Of a stretch of DNA of 27,620 nt, positions 13,457 to 23,654 are shown one piece after another (the first letter of the stretch is position 1; each line of letters opens with the position of its first letter). Location: IMG/VR virus record IMGVR_UViG_3300017741_000037, positions 1 to 27,620 of that record; one strand, written 5' to 3'. A model generated the notes under the pieces. It made no database searches, was not told where the DNA came from, and was given only the letters and a program-made list of their open reading frames with translations. Position numbers and translations under genes: made by a program. Origin of the DNA: a virus.

Positions 13457-14365
13457 ATGGCAAGATATTCAGGAGCAAGACCATCAAGACAAAACCCATT
13501 TGCAAATCAAGGATCAGGATCAGGGTCAGGATCAGGTAAAGGAACAGGAAAAACTAAATACCCTCCTGCTCCCCCACCATTTGATTTTAAGGGGTATGAA
13601 GCTAATAAAAATGCTCAATTTAGAGAAGAACAACAAGCAAAGATACAAAGGAGAAAAATTGAGGAACAAAATGAAACCCAAGCTCCTAGAGGATATGCTT
13701 ATACAGTAGATGGAAAAGTTGTAGGTGAAAAAGCATTTTTAAATGCTGGTAGTGGAGCTCGTAGCTCAGGACGTGGTTCAGGTATTAACCCACCACCTAT
13801 GAATATACAAGGTACTCCACCTGAAGACACTATTAAAAATGGACCTAAACCTATCCCAGAACCTGAAGTACCTAAACCTTTAAGTTTAGAACCAGAAGTT
13901 GGGTCAATAGAAAAATTACGACCAGAGGATCCATCAGAAGTTGCTTCAAAAAGTCCACTTATATTATCAAATTTAACAAAAGAAGTTTTTGAAAAATCTT
14001 CATTTGATAATACTTTGGATATAACATTTTCTCAATTAGGGCCTGAAAGTGCATTAGATCCAACTTTTTTTGATGTTAGCTTGGCTACCTTAGAAGACTT
14101 TTGGACATTATACGAACAATTCTTTTATGATATTCCTAAAACTGGAGATGTTAATTCACATGAATATTTAGCTAGGACAAGTGGGGAATATGCAAACTTT
14201 GAATTTATACAAGAACAAATACAAGCATTATTAGACGAAATAGCAGAAATAAGAGAAGAAAATGTAGAACTTAGACTTGAAAATGTTAATTTAACTGTAT
14301 CTGGATCCTTAGCAGAAGGAGAAGCTGCAGCATTACAAGCTCAAATTGACGCACAAACAACTTAA
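13457..14365 (+). CDS. Pro/Gly-rich virion protein with C-terminal coiled coil (302 aa)
   Basis: Residues 1-180 are low-complexity: Gly-Ser repeats (GSGSGSGSGKG near 20-30), a Pro-rich patch (YPPAPPPFDFKGY), a charged helix (QFREEQQAKIQRRKIEEQNE) and Pro/Glu-rich linkers. Residues about 190-250 are more ordered (FDNTLDITFSQLGPESALDPTFFDVSLATLEDFWTLYEQFFYDIPKT split into several segments). Residues 252-300 are a strong coiled coil (IQALLDEIAEIREENVELRLEN). It sits between the DNRLRE-like gene and the giant structural gene, so a fibre linker or trimeric adaptor is plausible. No family is recognised. Confidence 0.7.
   Translation: MARYSGARPSRQNPFANQGSGSGSGSGKGTGKTKYPPAPPPFDFKGYEANKNAQFREEQQAKIQRRKIEEQNETQAPRGYAYTVDGKVVGEKAFLNAGSGARSSGRGSGINPPPMNIQGTPPEDTIKNGPKPIPEPEVPKPLSLEPEVGSIEKLRPEDPSEVASKSPLILSNLTKEVFEKSSFDNTLDITFSQLGPESALDPTFFDVSLATLEDFWTLYEQFFYDIPKTGDVNSHEYLARTSGEYANFEFIQEQIQALLDEIAEIREENVELRLENVNLTVSGSLAEGEAAALQAQIDAQTT
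13511..13534 (+). repeat. Short GGATCA-type tandem repeat coding Gly-Ser
   Basis: Four 6-bp units run in tandem: GGATCA, GGATCA, GGGTCA, GGATCA. They encode the Gly-Ser linker near the start of the 302-aa protein. In-frame expansion or contraction would change linker length without breaking the gene. Confidence 0.6.
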
Positions 14366-14381
14366 GTTTTTACAAATTAAA

Positions 14382-14391
14382 ATATTTATAA
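14382..14391 (+). promoter_or_regulatory. Candidate late promoter box (ATATTTATAA)
   Basis: An exact copy of the box ends only 4 nt before ATG 14396 of the giant gene. With T4-like spacing the transcript would start at or within the ATG, so either the mRNA is leaderless or the box has another role. Confidence 0.5.
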
Positions 14392-14395
14392 ATAA

Positions 14396-17300
14396 ATGGC
14401 AACATCACCAACAGCATCAGTTACTTCAATAACCCCTAGCATTATAGATGGGGAAGGGTTTGAACTTTCAACTCAAACTATTATACCTAGTGCTGAAGTA
14501 ACAGCTACTTTTGTCCCATTTCAAGACATAATAGAAGTTTGGGCTTATGATCCTAATAATAATTTATTAGGAGGAGATAGTAATTTTCAAGATTATATAC
14601 TTGTTGATTCTCCTTCTGGTGAGGAAGAAATTGATGGTAGTACTAGTGAATTAAAGTTAAATCCTGAACAAGATTCTGTAAATTTAGGATTTGATATAGG
14701 TACTGTAAATTTAGTTTACAATTTTATTAGACCTCAATTAGGTAGTAGTAACCAAGATGATTCTGATTTAAAATATTATTTAGCAGAAATTTCTTCAGAT
14801 AGAACAGAATTAAGATTTAAATCAAATTATATTGATAATAATATTATAATATCAACATATAATTCATTTAAGGCTCAATTAAATTCTAATGAAAATTTTG
14901 CAGATGAATTTTATGTAAATTTTGGAGATAATGAATATCAAGTAGGTATAAATTGTACTTTAGACACATCAGTTGATCAATTTTCAGTTTTAGTAAAGTT
15001 GTATGATGCTTTACCTCCTCAATTTTCACTAGATGATTTAGCCTGTTTTGTTATAAAACCTGCAGAGTCTTTAGCATATAATATTCAATTCCCAGAACTC
15101 CCAGATCCTGAAGACTTTACATATATTAAAGGTCCTAACTATAAATTAAAAGTAAATGAATTTTTAAATAATTCAACTAATTTAAAGTCTAAAAATGAAT
15201 TATTACAGACCAATTCTTCAGGTTCACTAGATGAACTGCAAAACATACTTAACAGGAAAGGTGTAACATTAACACCTAATTATTCATATGATACTTTTAA
15301 TGAATTTGTTAATTTTTCTTCTGCTAAAAAAAGAATCGAAAATTTTGTAGAAAAAGTAACTCAAATCCAATCTTACCAAGCTGATATAGATACTTTAAGT
15401 AGCATTTCAGGACCAACATCAGAATCAATATCAATTTCATCAAGTGTAGCTTCAGCTTATAATAACATTCAAAATTTAATTACTAATTTTGATGGGTATG
15501 AATATTTTTTATATTATGGAACAGGTTCATCTTCATATCCAAAAACAGGTTCAGCATATCCATTTGAATTATTACCTACTACTAATGCAAGTGTTTCTGT
15601 TTGGTTAGGTAGTGATGTTGAAAATACTCAATATTATGGAGGTATTTTATTATCAGCTTCATTGTATGATTATAGTAATCAAAACTGGTTATATTATACA
15701 ATACCAGAATTCATTAGAGATAATAGTAACAACAACCAATATCTTGAATTTTCAAATATGGTTGGTCAACATTTTGATGAAATATGGTTATATACTAGAG
15801 CTGTAACTGAAAAATTAAATACAACATCTGAATTAAATGATGGTGTACCTCTAGATTTAGCCGATGATGTTATTACATCCTTAGGTTATACTGGATTTGG
15901 AAATAATTTTAATAACCAAGATAATTTTATTGGGTTAGTAGGTGAAGATAATGGATCTTATGTCCCACCAACTGGGAGTGAATTAATTACAAATTATATA
16001 GCAGTTAATGGTGGTACTATAGTTAATTATTGGGATCCAGATTATTCATGGGAGTATTATGTTCAATCACTTTCAGATCCTGGATATCCTTATGCTATAG
16101 ATAAAGTTAGTAAAGAAATTTATAAGCGCCTTTACCACAACATGAACTACCTTGTTAAGAAAAAAGGTACAATTGCAGGTTTAAGACAACTTATTAATAT
16201 TTGGGGTATTCCAAATACAATTCTCCGAATTAATGAATTTGGAGGTAAAGATAGAGATAATTCTGATGATTATGATTTATGGTATAACAGATATAGTTAT
16301 GCTTATACTCCTGTTTCTACTCAAAATGTAGCAAGTTCATCAGTTGTATTTCCTTGGATGCCATTAGAAAGAAATAGAATTGTTGATAGTAAAAATATTG
16401 TACCTGATAGTTTCCAATTTAGGTTTAAAACTACAGGTTACCCATCATCATCATATGCTGGTGAGTTTTTTACTCAATCTTTAGCAGTTAAAAAATCAGA
16501 TGGTGATGACACTTCAACAGAATTTGATTTTGGTATTTCATTATTTTATGAACCTGTAGCTACAGGATCATATTCAGGTTCAGCATCTAGTGAATATGAA
16601 AATTGGGGTAAAATGAGATTTTACCTATCAGGATCTTCAGCTAATGGTGGTATAGCAACGTCAGATGATATATATCTCCCATTCTTCGACAAAGGTTGGT
16701 GGACAGTAATGTTACAACGAGATCAACACGTATCTGCAAGTGATAACACAAATGCTACAACTTATACTTTATATGCTAAAAATACAATCTATAATGGTTG
16801 GGATGGAGCTCAAATAGGATTTGAAGGTTCAGCAAGTATAACATCTGATGTTTCCCAATCCATAAATGAAGCTTGGAATAAATTTGGAACTTCTGTTTAT
16901 GATGGTATTTACTTAGGAGGATTTGTTTCTGGTTCTACAGTAGGTAGTGAAACTTTAGGGCTATCAGGAAAAATATTTTCAGGTTCTTTACAAGAATTTA
17001 GATATTATTCAAACGACATACCAGAAGCTACATTTAATGACTTTGTAATGAACCCTGAATCTATTGAAGGTAATGCAATTACAGGTTCACAGTCATCATT
17101 TGATATAGTTAATTTTAGAGCACCCTTAGGTAATGAATTAGAAAGTATATTTACTTCTTCTTATAGTTCTTCCTATTCAGAATCAATGCAATCAATGCAT
17201 CCTGCAATTCAAGGTCAAGCTCCAATATTAATTACAGGTTCATTTTTTAATCCAACTACTTCTACTACTTCAAGTGAATATAGAGTTTTATATTATGAAA

Positions 17301-20300
17301 ATACAACAAACAGAACTTTTAGTAAGACAAATACCGAAGTATATTTCTTAGACCAACCAGCTATTGGATTCAGAAATAGAATTTCAGATAAAATTCAACT
17401 AAGAGATGGAGATGATTTTGGTAATATATTATCAAATAGAATTAGTATTCAACAAGATTATCAAATTAGTAGAAGTTACACTGAAAATATTAATAATTTA
17501 GAGGTAGCATTTTCACCACAAGATGAAGTAAATGATGATATTATTGCTTCATTTGGGTATGGTGTAATAGCTGATGCTATAGCAGATCCAAGATTTATAT
17601 CATCATCGGATGATTATTACCCCCAATTAAGAAAAATTGCAGAATCTTATTTTAAGAAATACACAGAAGGAAATGTTTACGATTATTTAAGATTAATTAA
17701 ATATTTTGATAATTCAATATTCCAAGCAATCAAAGCTTATGTTCCTGCTCGTACAAGTTTATCTACAGGTATTGTTATTAAACAACACATGCTTGAAAGA
17801 AATAGATTCCAACCTGTACAAATAACAGAAGGAACCCCAATTGCTGTAACACCTTCAGGAGCATTAAATACTCCAATTATAATGGAGAATATAGTATTAT
17901 CTGGAAGTATAGATGCAATTAATCAAGAAGCACCTTCAGGTAGTACAGGGGGTTCAGCAAATAGGTTTAATTATGTAGATAGTTCATTTTTAGTAGAATC
18001 AGGATCAGAACAAGGTAACCCTCATAGTACTCCATTTGGTAAAATTGTAAATACTCAATCTTACGAAATTACAAATGAAACAGTATTAGGATTAGTAGAA
18101 GAAACTATAAATAACCAGCATGAGTTTTATGATGGAGAATTTAGTGGTAGTGAAGAAGTAGTAACATCTCAATCAGCCTTTTATAATCCTTTTATTAAAC
18201 AGTCTAATGTACCAGTATTTTATACTACAGAAGTTAAAAATTTAGATCCTTTACAATCATCATCAGCTTTCTTCACCCAATTATCTGGTTTTAATATATC
18301 TGGAGATGTTTCAGCTTATACAGCAAGTGGACAATTTCAAATAGCTTTAGTAGATGTTACAGTTGCAGCACCCACATTCCCCAAATCATATACAAATTTA
18401 CAAGCAACTGGTTCTAATGGATTAACAGGTGTTGTATTAGATATGGATATTACAGCCTCTAATGGTACACAACCAGGTGATATTGCTAATAATATTACTA
18501 TTGTTAATACAGGATCAGGATGGAATGGTAATTCACCGGTAGAATTAAGAATTAACAATGACCAATTTGAAAATTTTGGTCCTGGTCAAGGTGTAATATT
18601 TGATATAGGAGCAGATCTTTTAAGTAATGCATCTGCATCAACTCTTTCAAATCAAGAAATAGACCAATTCCTTCAAGGTCCTGCTTATTTAGAAGTAACA
18701 TCAGGAAGCTCAGATATATCAAAAACAGCATTAGCTAATGGTTATAGATATATTCCTTCATCTTCATTAGTTGTAGCTACAGGATCTTTATTAGATAGTT
18801 CTTTCGTTTTACCAGGGGCATCCCCTTCAGAAGGCATTCAGTTTCAACCTAGTGATTTTAATCAATTCCATAAAGATAGATTTGGTCCAACACAATTACA
18901 AGAAGGAGTAAAAATGCAACCTATTAATAGACCTTTAGTTATAGGTTTATGGAGGCAAGATTGGGGTTCAGCAATAACCTCACAATATTTAACTGAAATA
19001 TATGTAGAAAGTTGGGATAGTAATGGGTATAATAGTGGAAGTTGGTGGCAAAGTGTAGATACCCTTGGAGGGCCTATATTAAACCAGATGGTTTCAGAAG
19101 AAGTCATGAATGAACTCATTAATCCTGATTTACAAGGTATAAACACCCCAGCTACAAGATCATTTTATGTTTCTTATGTAGGTATTCCTTATGTAAATAG
19201 TCCAAGTATAAATTTAGCGGGTTCAAGTAGTTTAGGCAACGTAATTACAACTAATACTGTAGAAGGAATTGGGGTTAATGCTTTACAAAACCCTTCAAAT
19301 ACTGAAACGTTAAAGTTTAAAGCTTTTTCTGCATATACTGGTGTAGGTCAGCTTGGAAATTTAGATACTCCAACCTTAAAAGCAGATTTAACAGCAGTAT
19401 TTCCTAGTACAGCATCATATACTTATATTGATACTGATGGTCCTTTGGCTGGAGTAGGTTTTGGTATAGATTATAGAATAATAGATCTTTCGGCTAATAA
19501 ACAAAGAACAAGTTTATCATTTTACAATACCGATCCAATAATTAATACTTTTACTAAAAATTGGAATAACTATCTATTCCAAATTTATCAAAATAATGAA
19601 GAAAATAATGTTGGTCAAAGACCTATTCTTCAATATGGTGTAATTCCAACCGTTGATCAACTTGCCCAATTTGGTGATTCATCCAAACCCTCAGGTGCTA
19701 CAGTAGGAAGTGGACTTGTAGGTGGGAGAGTAGATTATAAACAATTATTTAAAGTTACAGATAGTAGTGCATCAGAAAATACATATTTTATTGCTACTAC
19801 TAATAGACAAGCCCTTTTACCTTATCTTGATGATAATACAGGCACCACATATTATAGATTATTCAGTAAAGGAATGGATATCTGGGCTTATGATGATTTT
19901 GGTAGTGGGTTAGAGATAAGACCTGTTACAGAAGTATTCGATTTTACTACTAATAGTGTATTAACTATTGATACAACTGAAACAAGTAGTGGTCTCTTCA
20001 CCAACCCATCTGCACAAAATCAGCAATTTAATGGAATCTACCAATCTACTATCATCCCAGATTTAAGTAATAACTATAATCGTATAAATGGAAAATATTA
20101 TGTATTAGAAACTAATCCAACCATACTACCAGGAGTTAGAAACGCAGCAACCCCTCAACCAAATAATAACTTTGCTCATATAACAGCATCATGGGATACA
20201 CATCAAAGTTACTCAGGAACACAAAATGATTATGATGTAAAACCAATAAACACTACTCGCCCATCAGTAGGTTCAACTGTAAAAGCTTCTAATAGATATG

Positions 20301-22903
20301 TGTTAAGTAATTTTTACGGAGCAAGAGATAATGCACTTCTTGATATTAATGCTAATACTCCAACAAAAGGAACATCAAGTTTATATCCATTTTTACTTAA
20401 TACTACATCATCTTTCCCTGATTTAAATTATACACCTCCTCAGTACTATTCTGGTAGTTATGCTACTGTTCCAACAGCTCTATCAATTAATAATCAAAGT
20501 GTAAACCCTACAACAGGAAATACTATTCAAAATGAAATAGCTTTTAGTCAAGATCCTAACATAAAATTTACAATTGGTTTTACAGGTTCACTATCCTCTT
20601 TTTCTAGTTCCTTAGGACCGAGCAATATTATTGATACAAACCAATTAACTCTAGCTTCTCAACCATTTACCTTTGGTGCATATACAAATCTATATCAACC
20701 AAGTTCAAGAGTGTATTATGGTACAGTATCTGGAAACGGAGGTTTTAATTTTTCAACATTGTACTCTCAATATAATATAGATCCTTACATTGAAGATACA
20801 GGAATAGGATTTTTTGAAAATACAATTTATTTTGCTACCCCAAATAATTATAATGATAATAGACCTAATAAATTTAAATTTGTAGTAGAAAATCAAAATG
20901 GAATAAATACTACATCTAATTTAGCACCAATATTTTCTCAATCAGCTCAACAAGTTGCTACACCTGAAAGTAATTATACTATGTTAGCTTCTATATTACC
21001 AAGATATTCTGGAAGTAAAGTAACTAGTGCTAACTATAATTTCTACTCAGCTCCAACCCCACCTAAAAATGAAAAATTATTATTAGGAACAGGAAGTTTT
21101 GAAATTTTAAACACCTTTAATGCAACAGGTTCTACATTAACTGCAGCAGGTGTTACACAATCTAATACAACAGGTATTGGTTCTGGAGCAGAATTTACAT
21201 TTAACTTAGCAACTACTCAATCTATTGGTAGTATAGTAGTCACTTCAGGAGGTAAAAATTACAAACCAGGAGATGCATTAATATTTACATCTCAATCATT
21301 AGGTGCAACTGTACCAAATGGGTTAGATTTAACACTGTTATTAAATGCAAGTAACTTTAAATTGTTAAAACCTACAGAATTTGCTGATGGAACATCAGGC
21401 AGTTGGATAGGAGATCAATCTTATGGTAAAACTGCAGCATTAGATAAAAATCCAATTTATTTTGCTCATTTTAAAACCTCTAGGAATAATTTAGAATTAG
21501 ATGATACTTACACATTTTCAATTGACCAATTAATCTTAGCTCCATTCGAAGATGTTTCTGCAGATTCATTATCAACACCACCCCAAACAGTAGATATTAA
21601 TGGTTCAAATAATAGATTATTAGATGTTACAAGCACATTTGAAAAAGGAAGAAAAGCTTCTATAACATATCAAGTCCCTATTCAAACATACCCTGTACTT
21701 TCAATTCCACGTAATACAGATAGCGCCATAACACAATCACCAGCTATATCACGATCAGTAGTTACAAATTACCAAACATTAACAATTGGAGATAATGAAA
21801 TTTTCCAAGGTGGGGCTGAATTTGAAACAATATTAACAACTCAACCTGATGGAGATGGTCCAAATTTCTTAGAATCAGCTAGTATAACTAGAGGTTTGAA
21901 TATTGGTCTTATTCCTGAATCTGGTTCAACAAATGGTAGAGAAGTTATTAGTTACTTAGGTACTTCTATTTCTTCATCAGGAGGTAATACAATTACATAT
22001 GGTCATGAATTTTGGGCATTTGCTTCAGGTTCAGATTCAGAAGGAGGATATATAGATTTAAAAGGAGGCCCTGCTCGTATGTCTGCTAGTTTAGCCCCGG
22101 GATCAGGTAATTTTGGTTTTTATTTTGGTGATATTTTAGCAATAGCCCATAGTTACAATTATTGGGTTAAAGATCAATTACTTTCAGAATATACAGCAAG
22201 TGCTGCAACACCAGTTGCAAAATTTAAGGTACCGGGATTACCTACAGCATCATCAACACAATCCCCAATACCAGTTGCTTCTTCATCACTTGCAAATTAT
22301 AATACATTTAACTTCTCATCTTCAGAAGCAGGAGCCAATGTGTTAGGTTATGAAGATTTTGGTTTACCATTCTTAATTGAAAGAGGAGATGAAATTAGAG
22401 TAACTTATGATATTAATTTTACAGGTTCATCATACTCAGACATCACCCCAGATGTGCAAGCTTTAGCAAATTACCGTACTCAAGATTTTGTAGTAAAGGA
22501 TATTGGATTTAGTGTTAGTGGTAGTAGTACAGGTTTACCCTCTATTGTATTTGCTAATAGTGGACCATCTGCTTCAATTTCTTCAAGTAGATTATTTGAT
22601 AGAATTTACGTAAATCCAAACCCTGCAGAATTAGCAGAACCAATACCTTCGGGTTCAATATATCAATTTACAATTAGAAGAAAAATTAATGCTGATGATA
22701 GAATTATTATTTATCAAACACCACCAATTAATGCTTTAGGTTCACAAACACCTACAGGAGATGGATACTTAATACCTAATGATTTTACACCAACACAAAA
22801 GAAAAACGTTCAAACTTTAATTAATCAGTTGAAGAATCAAAATGCAGTTAATACAAGTACTACTGCACAACAATCCCCAGGAACAGGACCTTCAACAGCT
22901 TAA
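14396..22903 (+). CDS. Giant baseplate/tail-fibre structural protein (2835 aa)
   Basis: One uninterrupted frame of 2835 codons, rich in Ser, Thr, Asn and Tyr, takes up almost a third of the window. Residues about 430-620 look like a conserved baseplate portion, with VSKEIYKRLYHNMNYLVKKK (near 570) and GTIAGLRQLINIWGIPNTIL (about 591-610). Residues about 670-890 form a LamG/concanavalin-like jelly roll ending FSGSLQEFRYYSNDIPEATF. Residues about 1070-1140 contain a conserved helical block (NVYDYLRLIKYFDNSIFQAI, then KAYVPARTSLSTGIVIKQHM) that I recall from tail proteins of Bacteroidota phages. Two Gly-rich beta modules lie near 1322-1390 and 2240-2320. The rest is beta-rich, unidentified sequence. 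From its place after gp6 it could stand in for T4 gp7 or gp10, or be a fused tail-fibre protein; both are inference. Coding is certain, virion role very likely. Confidence 0.85.
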   Translation: MATSPTASVTSITPSIIDGEGFELSTQTIIPSAEVTATFVPFQDIIEVWAYDPNNNLLGGDSNFQDYILVDSPSGEEEIDGSTSELKLNPEQDSVNLGFDIGTVNLVYNFIRPQLGSSNQDDSDLKYYLAEISSDRTELRFKSNYIDNNIIISTYNSFKAQLNSNENFADEFYVNFGDNEYQVGINCTLDTSVDQFSVLVKLYDALPPQFSLDDLACFVIKPAESLAYNIQFPELPDPEDFTYIKGPNYKLKVNEFLNNSTNLKSKNELLQTNSSGSLDELQNILNRKGVTLTPNYSYDTFNEFVNFSSAKKRIENFVEKVTQIQSYQADIDTLSSISGPTSESISISSSVASAYNNIQNLITNFDGYEYFLYYGTGSSSYPKTGSAYPFELLPTTNASVSVWLGSDVENTQYYGGILLSASLYDYSNQNWLYYTIPEFIRDNSNNNQYLEFSNMVGQHFDEIWLYTRAVTEKLNTTSELNDGVPLDLADDVITSLGYTGFGNNFNNQDNFIGLVGEDNGSYVPPTGSELITNYIAVNGGTIVNYWDPDYSWEYYVQSLSDPGYPYAIDKVSKEIYKRLYHNMNYLVKKKGTIAGLRQLINIWGIPNTILRINEFGGKDRDNSDDYDLWYNRYSYAYTPVSTQNVASSSVVFPWMPLERNRIVDSKNIVPDSFQFRFKTTGYPSSSYAGEFFTQSLAVKKSDGDDTSTEFDFGISLFYEPVATGSYSGSASSEYENWGKMRFYLSGSSANGGIATSDDIYLPFFDKGWWTVMLQRDQHVSASDNTNATTYTLYAKNTIYNGWDGAQIGFEGSASITSDVSQSINEAWNKFGTSVYDGIYLGGFVSGSTVGSETLGLSGKIFSGSLQEFRYYSNDIPEATFNDFVMNPESIEGNAITGSQSSFDIVNFRAPLGNELESIFTSSYSSSYSESMQSMHPAIQGQAPILITGSFFNPTTSTTSSEYRVLYYENTTNRTFSKTNTEVYFLDQPAIGFRNRISDKIQLRDGDDFGNILSNRISIQQDYQISRSYTENINNLEVAFSPQDEVNDDIIASFGYGVIADAIADPRFISSSDDYYPQLRKIAESYFKKYTEGNVYDYLRLIKYFDNSIFQAIKAYVPARTSLSTGIVIKQHMLERNRFQPVQITEGTPIAVTPSGALNTPIIMENIVLSGSIDAINQEAPSGSTGGSANRFNYVDSSFLVESGSEQGNPHSTPFGKIVNTQSYEITNETVLGLVEETINNQHEFYDGEFSGSEEVVTSQSAFYNPFIKQSNVPVFYTTEVKNLDPLQSSSAFFTQLSGFNISGDVSAYTASGQFQIALVDVTVAAPTFPKSYTNLQATGSNGLTGVVLDMDITASNGTQPGDIANNITIVNTGSGWNGNSPVELRINNDQFENFGPGQGVIFDIGADLLSNASASTLSNQEIDQFLQGPAYLEVTSGSSDISKTALANGYRYIPSSSLVVATGSLLDSSFVLPGASPSEGIQFQPSDFNQFHKDRFGPTQLQEGVKMQPINRPLVIGLWRQDWGSAITSQYLTEIYVESWDSNGYNSGSWWQSVDTLGGPILNQMVSEEVMNELINPDLQGINTPATRSFYVSYVGIPYVNSPSINLAGSSSLGNVITTNTVEGIGVNALQNPSNTETLKFKAFSAYTGVGQLGNLDTPTLKADLTAVFPSTASYTYIDTDGPLAGVGFGIDYRIIDLSANKQRTSLSFYNTDPIINTFTKNWNNYLFQIYQNNEENNVGQRPILQYGVIPTVDQLAQFGDSSKPSGATVGSGLVGGRVDYKQLFKVTDSSASENTYFIATTNRQALLPYLDDNTGTTYYRLFSKGMDIWAYDDFGSGLEIRPVTEVFDFTTNSVLTIDTTETSSGLFTNPSAQNQQFNGIYQSTIIPDLSNNYNRINGKYYVLETNPTILPGVRNAATPQPNNNFAHITASWDTHQSYSGTQNDYDVKPINTTRPSVGSTVKASNRYVLSNFYGARDNALLDINANTPTKGTSSLYPFLLNTTSSFPDLNYTPPQYYSGSYATVPTALSINNQSVNPTTGNTIQNEIAFSQDPNIKFTIGFTGSLSSFSSSLGPSNIIDTNQLTLASQPFTFGAYTNLYQPSSRVYYGTVSGNGGFNFSTLYSQYNIDPYIEDTGIGFFENTIYFATPNNYNDNRPNKFKFVVENQNGINTTSNLAPIFSQSAQQVATPESNYTMLASILPRYSGSKVTSANYNFYSAPTPPKNEKLLLGTGSFEILNTFNATGSTLTAAGVTQSNTTGIGSGAEFTFNLATTQSIGSIVVTSGGKNYKPGDALIFTSQSLGATVPNGLDLTLLLNASNFKLLKPTEFADGTSGSWIGDQSYGKTAALDKNPIYFAHFKTSRNNLELDDTYTFSIDQLILAPFEDVSADSLSTPPQTVDINGSNNRLLDVTSTFEKGRKASITYQVPIQTYPVLSIPRNTDSAITQSPAISRSVVTNYQTLTIGDNEIFQGGAEFETILTTQPDGDGPNFLESASITRGLNIGLIPESGSTNGREVISYLGTSISSSGGNTITYGHEFWAFASGSDSEGGYIDLKGGPARMSASLAPGSGNFGFYFGDILAIAHSYNYWVKDQLLSEYTASAATPVAKFKVPGLPTASSTQSPIPVASSSLANYNTFNFSSSEAGANVLGYEDFGLPFLIERGDEIRVTYDINFTGSSYSDITPDVQALANYRTQDFVVKDIGFSVSGSSTGLPSIVFANSGPSASISSSRLFDRIYVNPNPAELAEPIPSGSIYQFTIRRKINADDRIIIYQTPPINALGSQTPTGDGYLIPNDFTPTQKKNVQTLINQLKNQNAVNTSTTAQQSPGTGPSTA

Positions 22904-22937
22904 TAATTATAACTTGGAATAGAAATTAAAAAAACGT

Positions 22938-22947
22938 ATATTTATAA
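22938..22947 (+). promoter_or_regulatory. Candidate late promoter box (CGT-ATATTTATAA)
   Basis: The late-type box, ending 17 nt before ATG 22965. It is preceded by CGT, so the sequence ACGTATATTTATAA combines the CGTATATT core of the early-type boxes with the late-type ending. It would serve the 22965-25633 gene group. Confidence 0.55.
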
Positions 22948-22964
22948 CTAAAATAAACAAGACA

Positions 22965-23633
22965 ATGGGATATTTAAATAATCAAGTAGTAACAATTGAT
23001 GCTATTTTAACTAAAAAAGGTAGAGAACTCTTAGCTCAAGGTGAAGGGGGTTTTACTATTACACAATATGCTTTAGCAGATGATGAAATCGATTATACAA
23101 TGTATAATCCAACACACCCTTCAGGTGCTGCTTATTATGGAGAGGCAATTGAAAACATGCCTTTATTAGAAGCATTTCCAGATGAAACTCAGATTATGAA
23201 ATATAAGTTAGCTACTTTACCTCGTGGTACTAGTAGATTACCTATTATTAATGTTCCTACAAACGTTACTTTACAACAGCTAGCTACACAAGCAGTAACT
23301 CCATCTACATTAAACTATGTAACTACAGTAGAACCATCAGGTTATACATTTACCATTTCAGATGCTAGATTATTTTCAACATTCCAAGCTACTGGAATTG
23401 ATACAGCGGCAGCTAATACTTTAAATGCAAATGTAACAGCTGTAACTAACGGAACTAATGTTTCTCAAACAGTAATAGGAACTACATTAAACATAGCAGC
23501 TACTGGAGTTAATACATTATTTGGAACTCAAACATCACTATTTGCCACATTAACAGTTATAGGTAGAGATAGTGGAGCAAGAGTACAAATCCCAGTAACA
23601 ATAAATAAATCAGCTAATACAACCGCAGCATAA
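22965..23633 (+). CDS. Tail/fibre structural protein (222 aa)
   Basis: The product is 222 residues. The N-terminal 90 residues (MGYLNNQVVTIDAILTKKGR, LLAQGEGGFTITQYALADDEIDY, MYNPTHPSGAAYYGEAIENMPLLEAF) look like a conserved virion-attachment domain that I recall in tail proteins of related phages. The C-terminal 130 residues are Thr/Val/Asn-rich beta sequence (LNYVTTVEPSGYTFTISDAR, TSLFATLTVIGRDSGARVQI), consistent with one or two Ig-like or cadherin-like domains. It starts a late unit with two further tail genes. Exact position in the virion is unknown. Confidence 0.78.
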   Translation: MGYLNNQVVTIDAILTKKGRELLAQGEGGFTITQYALADDEIDYTMYNPTHPSGAAYYGEAIENMPLLEAFPDETQIMKYKLATLPRGTSRLPIINVPTNVTLQQLATQAVTPSTLNYVTTVEPSGYTFTISDARLFSTFQATGIDTAAANTLNANVTAVTNGTNVSQTVIGTTLNIAATGVNTLFGTQTSLFATLTVIGRDSGARVQIPVTINKSANTTAA

Positions 23634-23654
23634 AAATAGAATAAAAATAAAATT

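Noticed and set aside
13500-13709. Overlapping + strand frame of 69 codons inside the 302-aa protein gene
   Set aside because: It is an alternative-frame reading of the Gly-Ser repeat region; its Gln/Lys-rich product has no independent start context and the main frame explains the sequence.
15612-15806. Frame of 64 codons within the giant gene
   Set aside because: Shadow of the 2835-codon frame; no leader of its own.
18862-19146. Minus-strand frame of 94 codons in the giant gene
   Set aside because: Antisense shadow; composition gives no recognisable domain.
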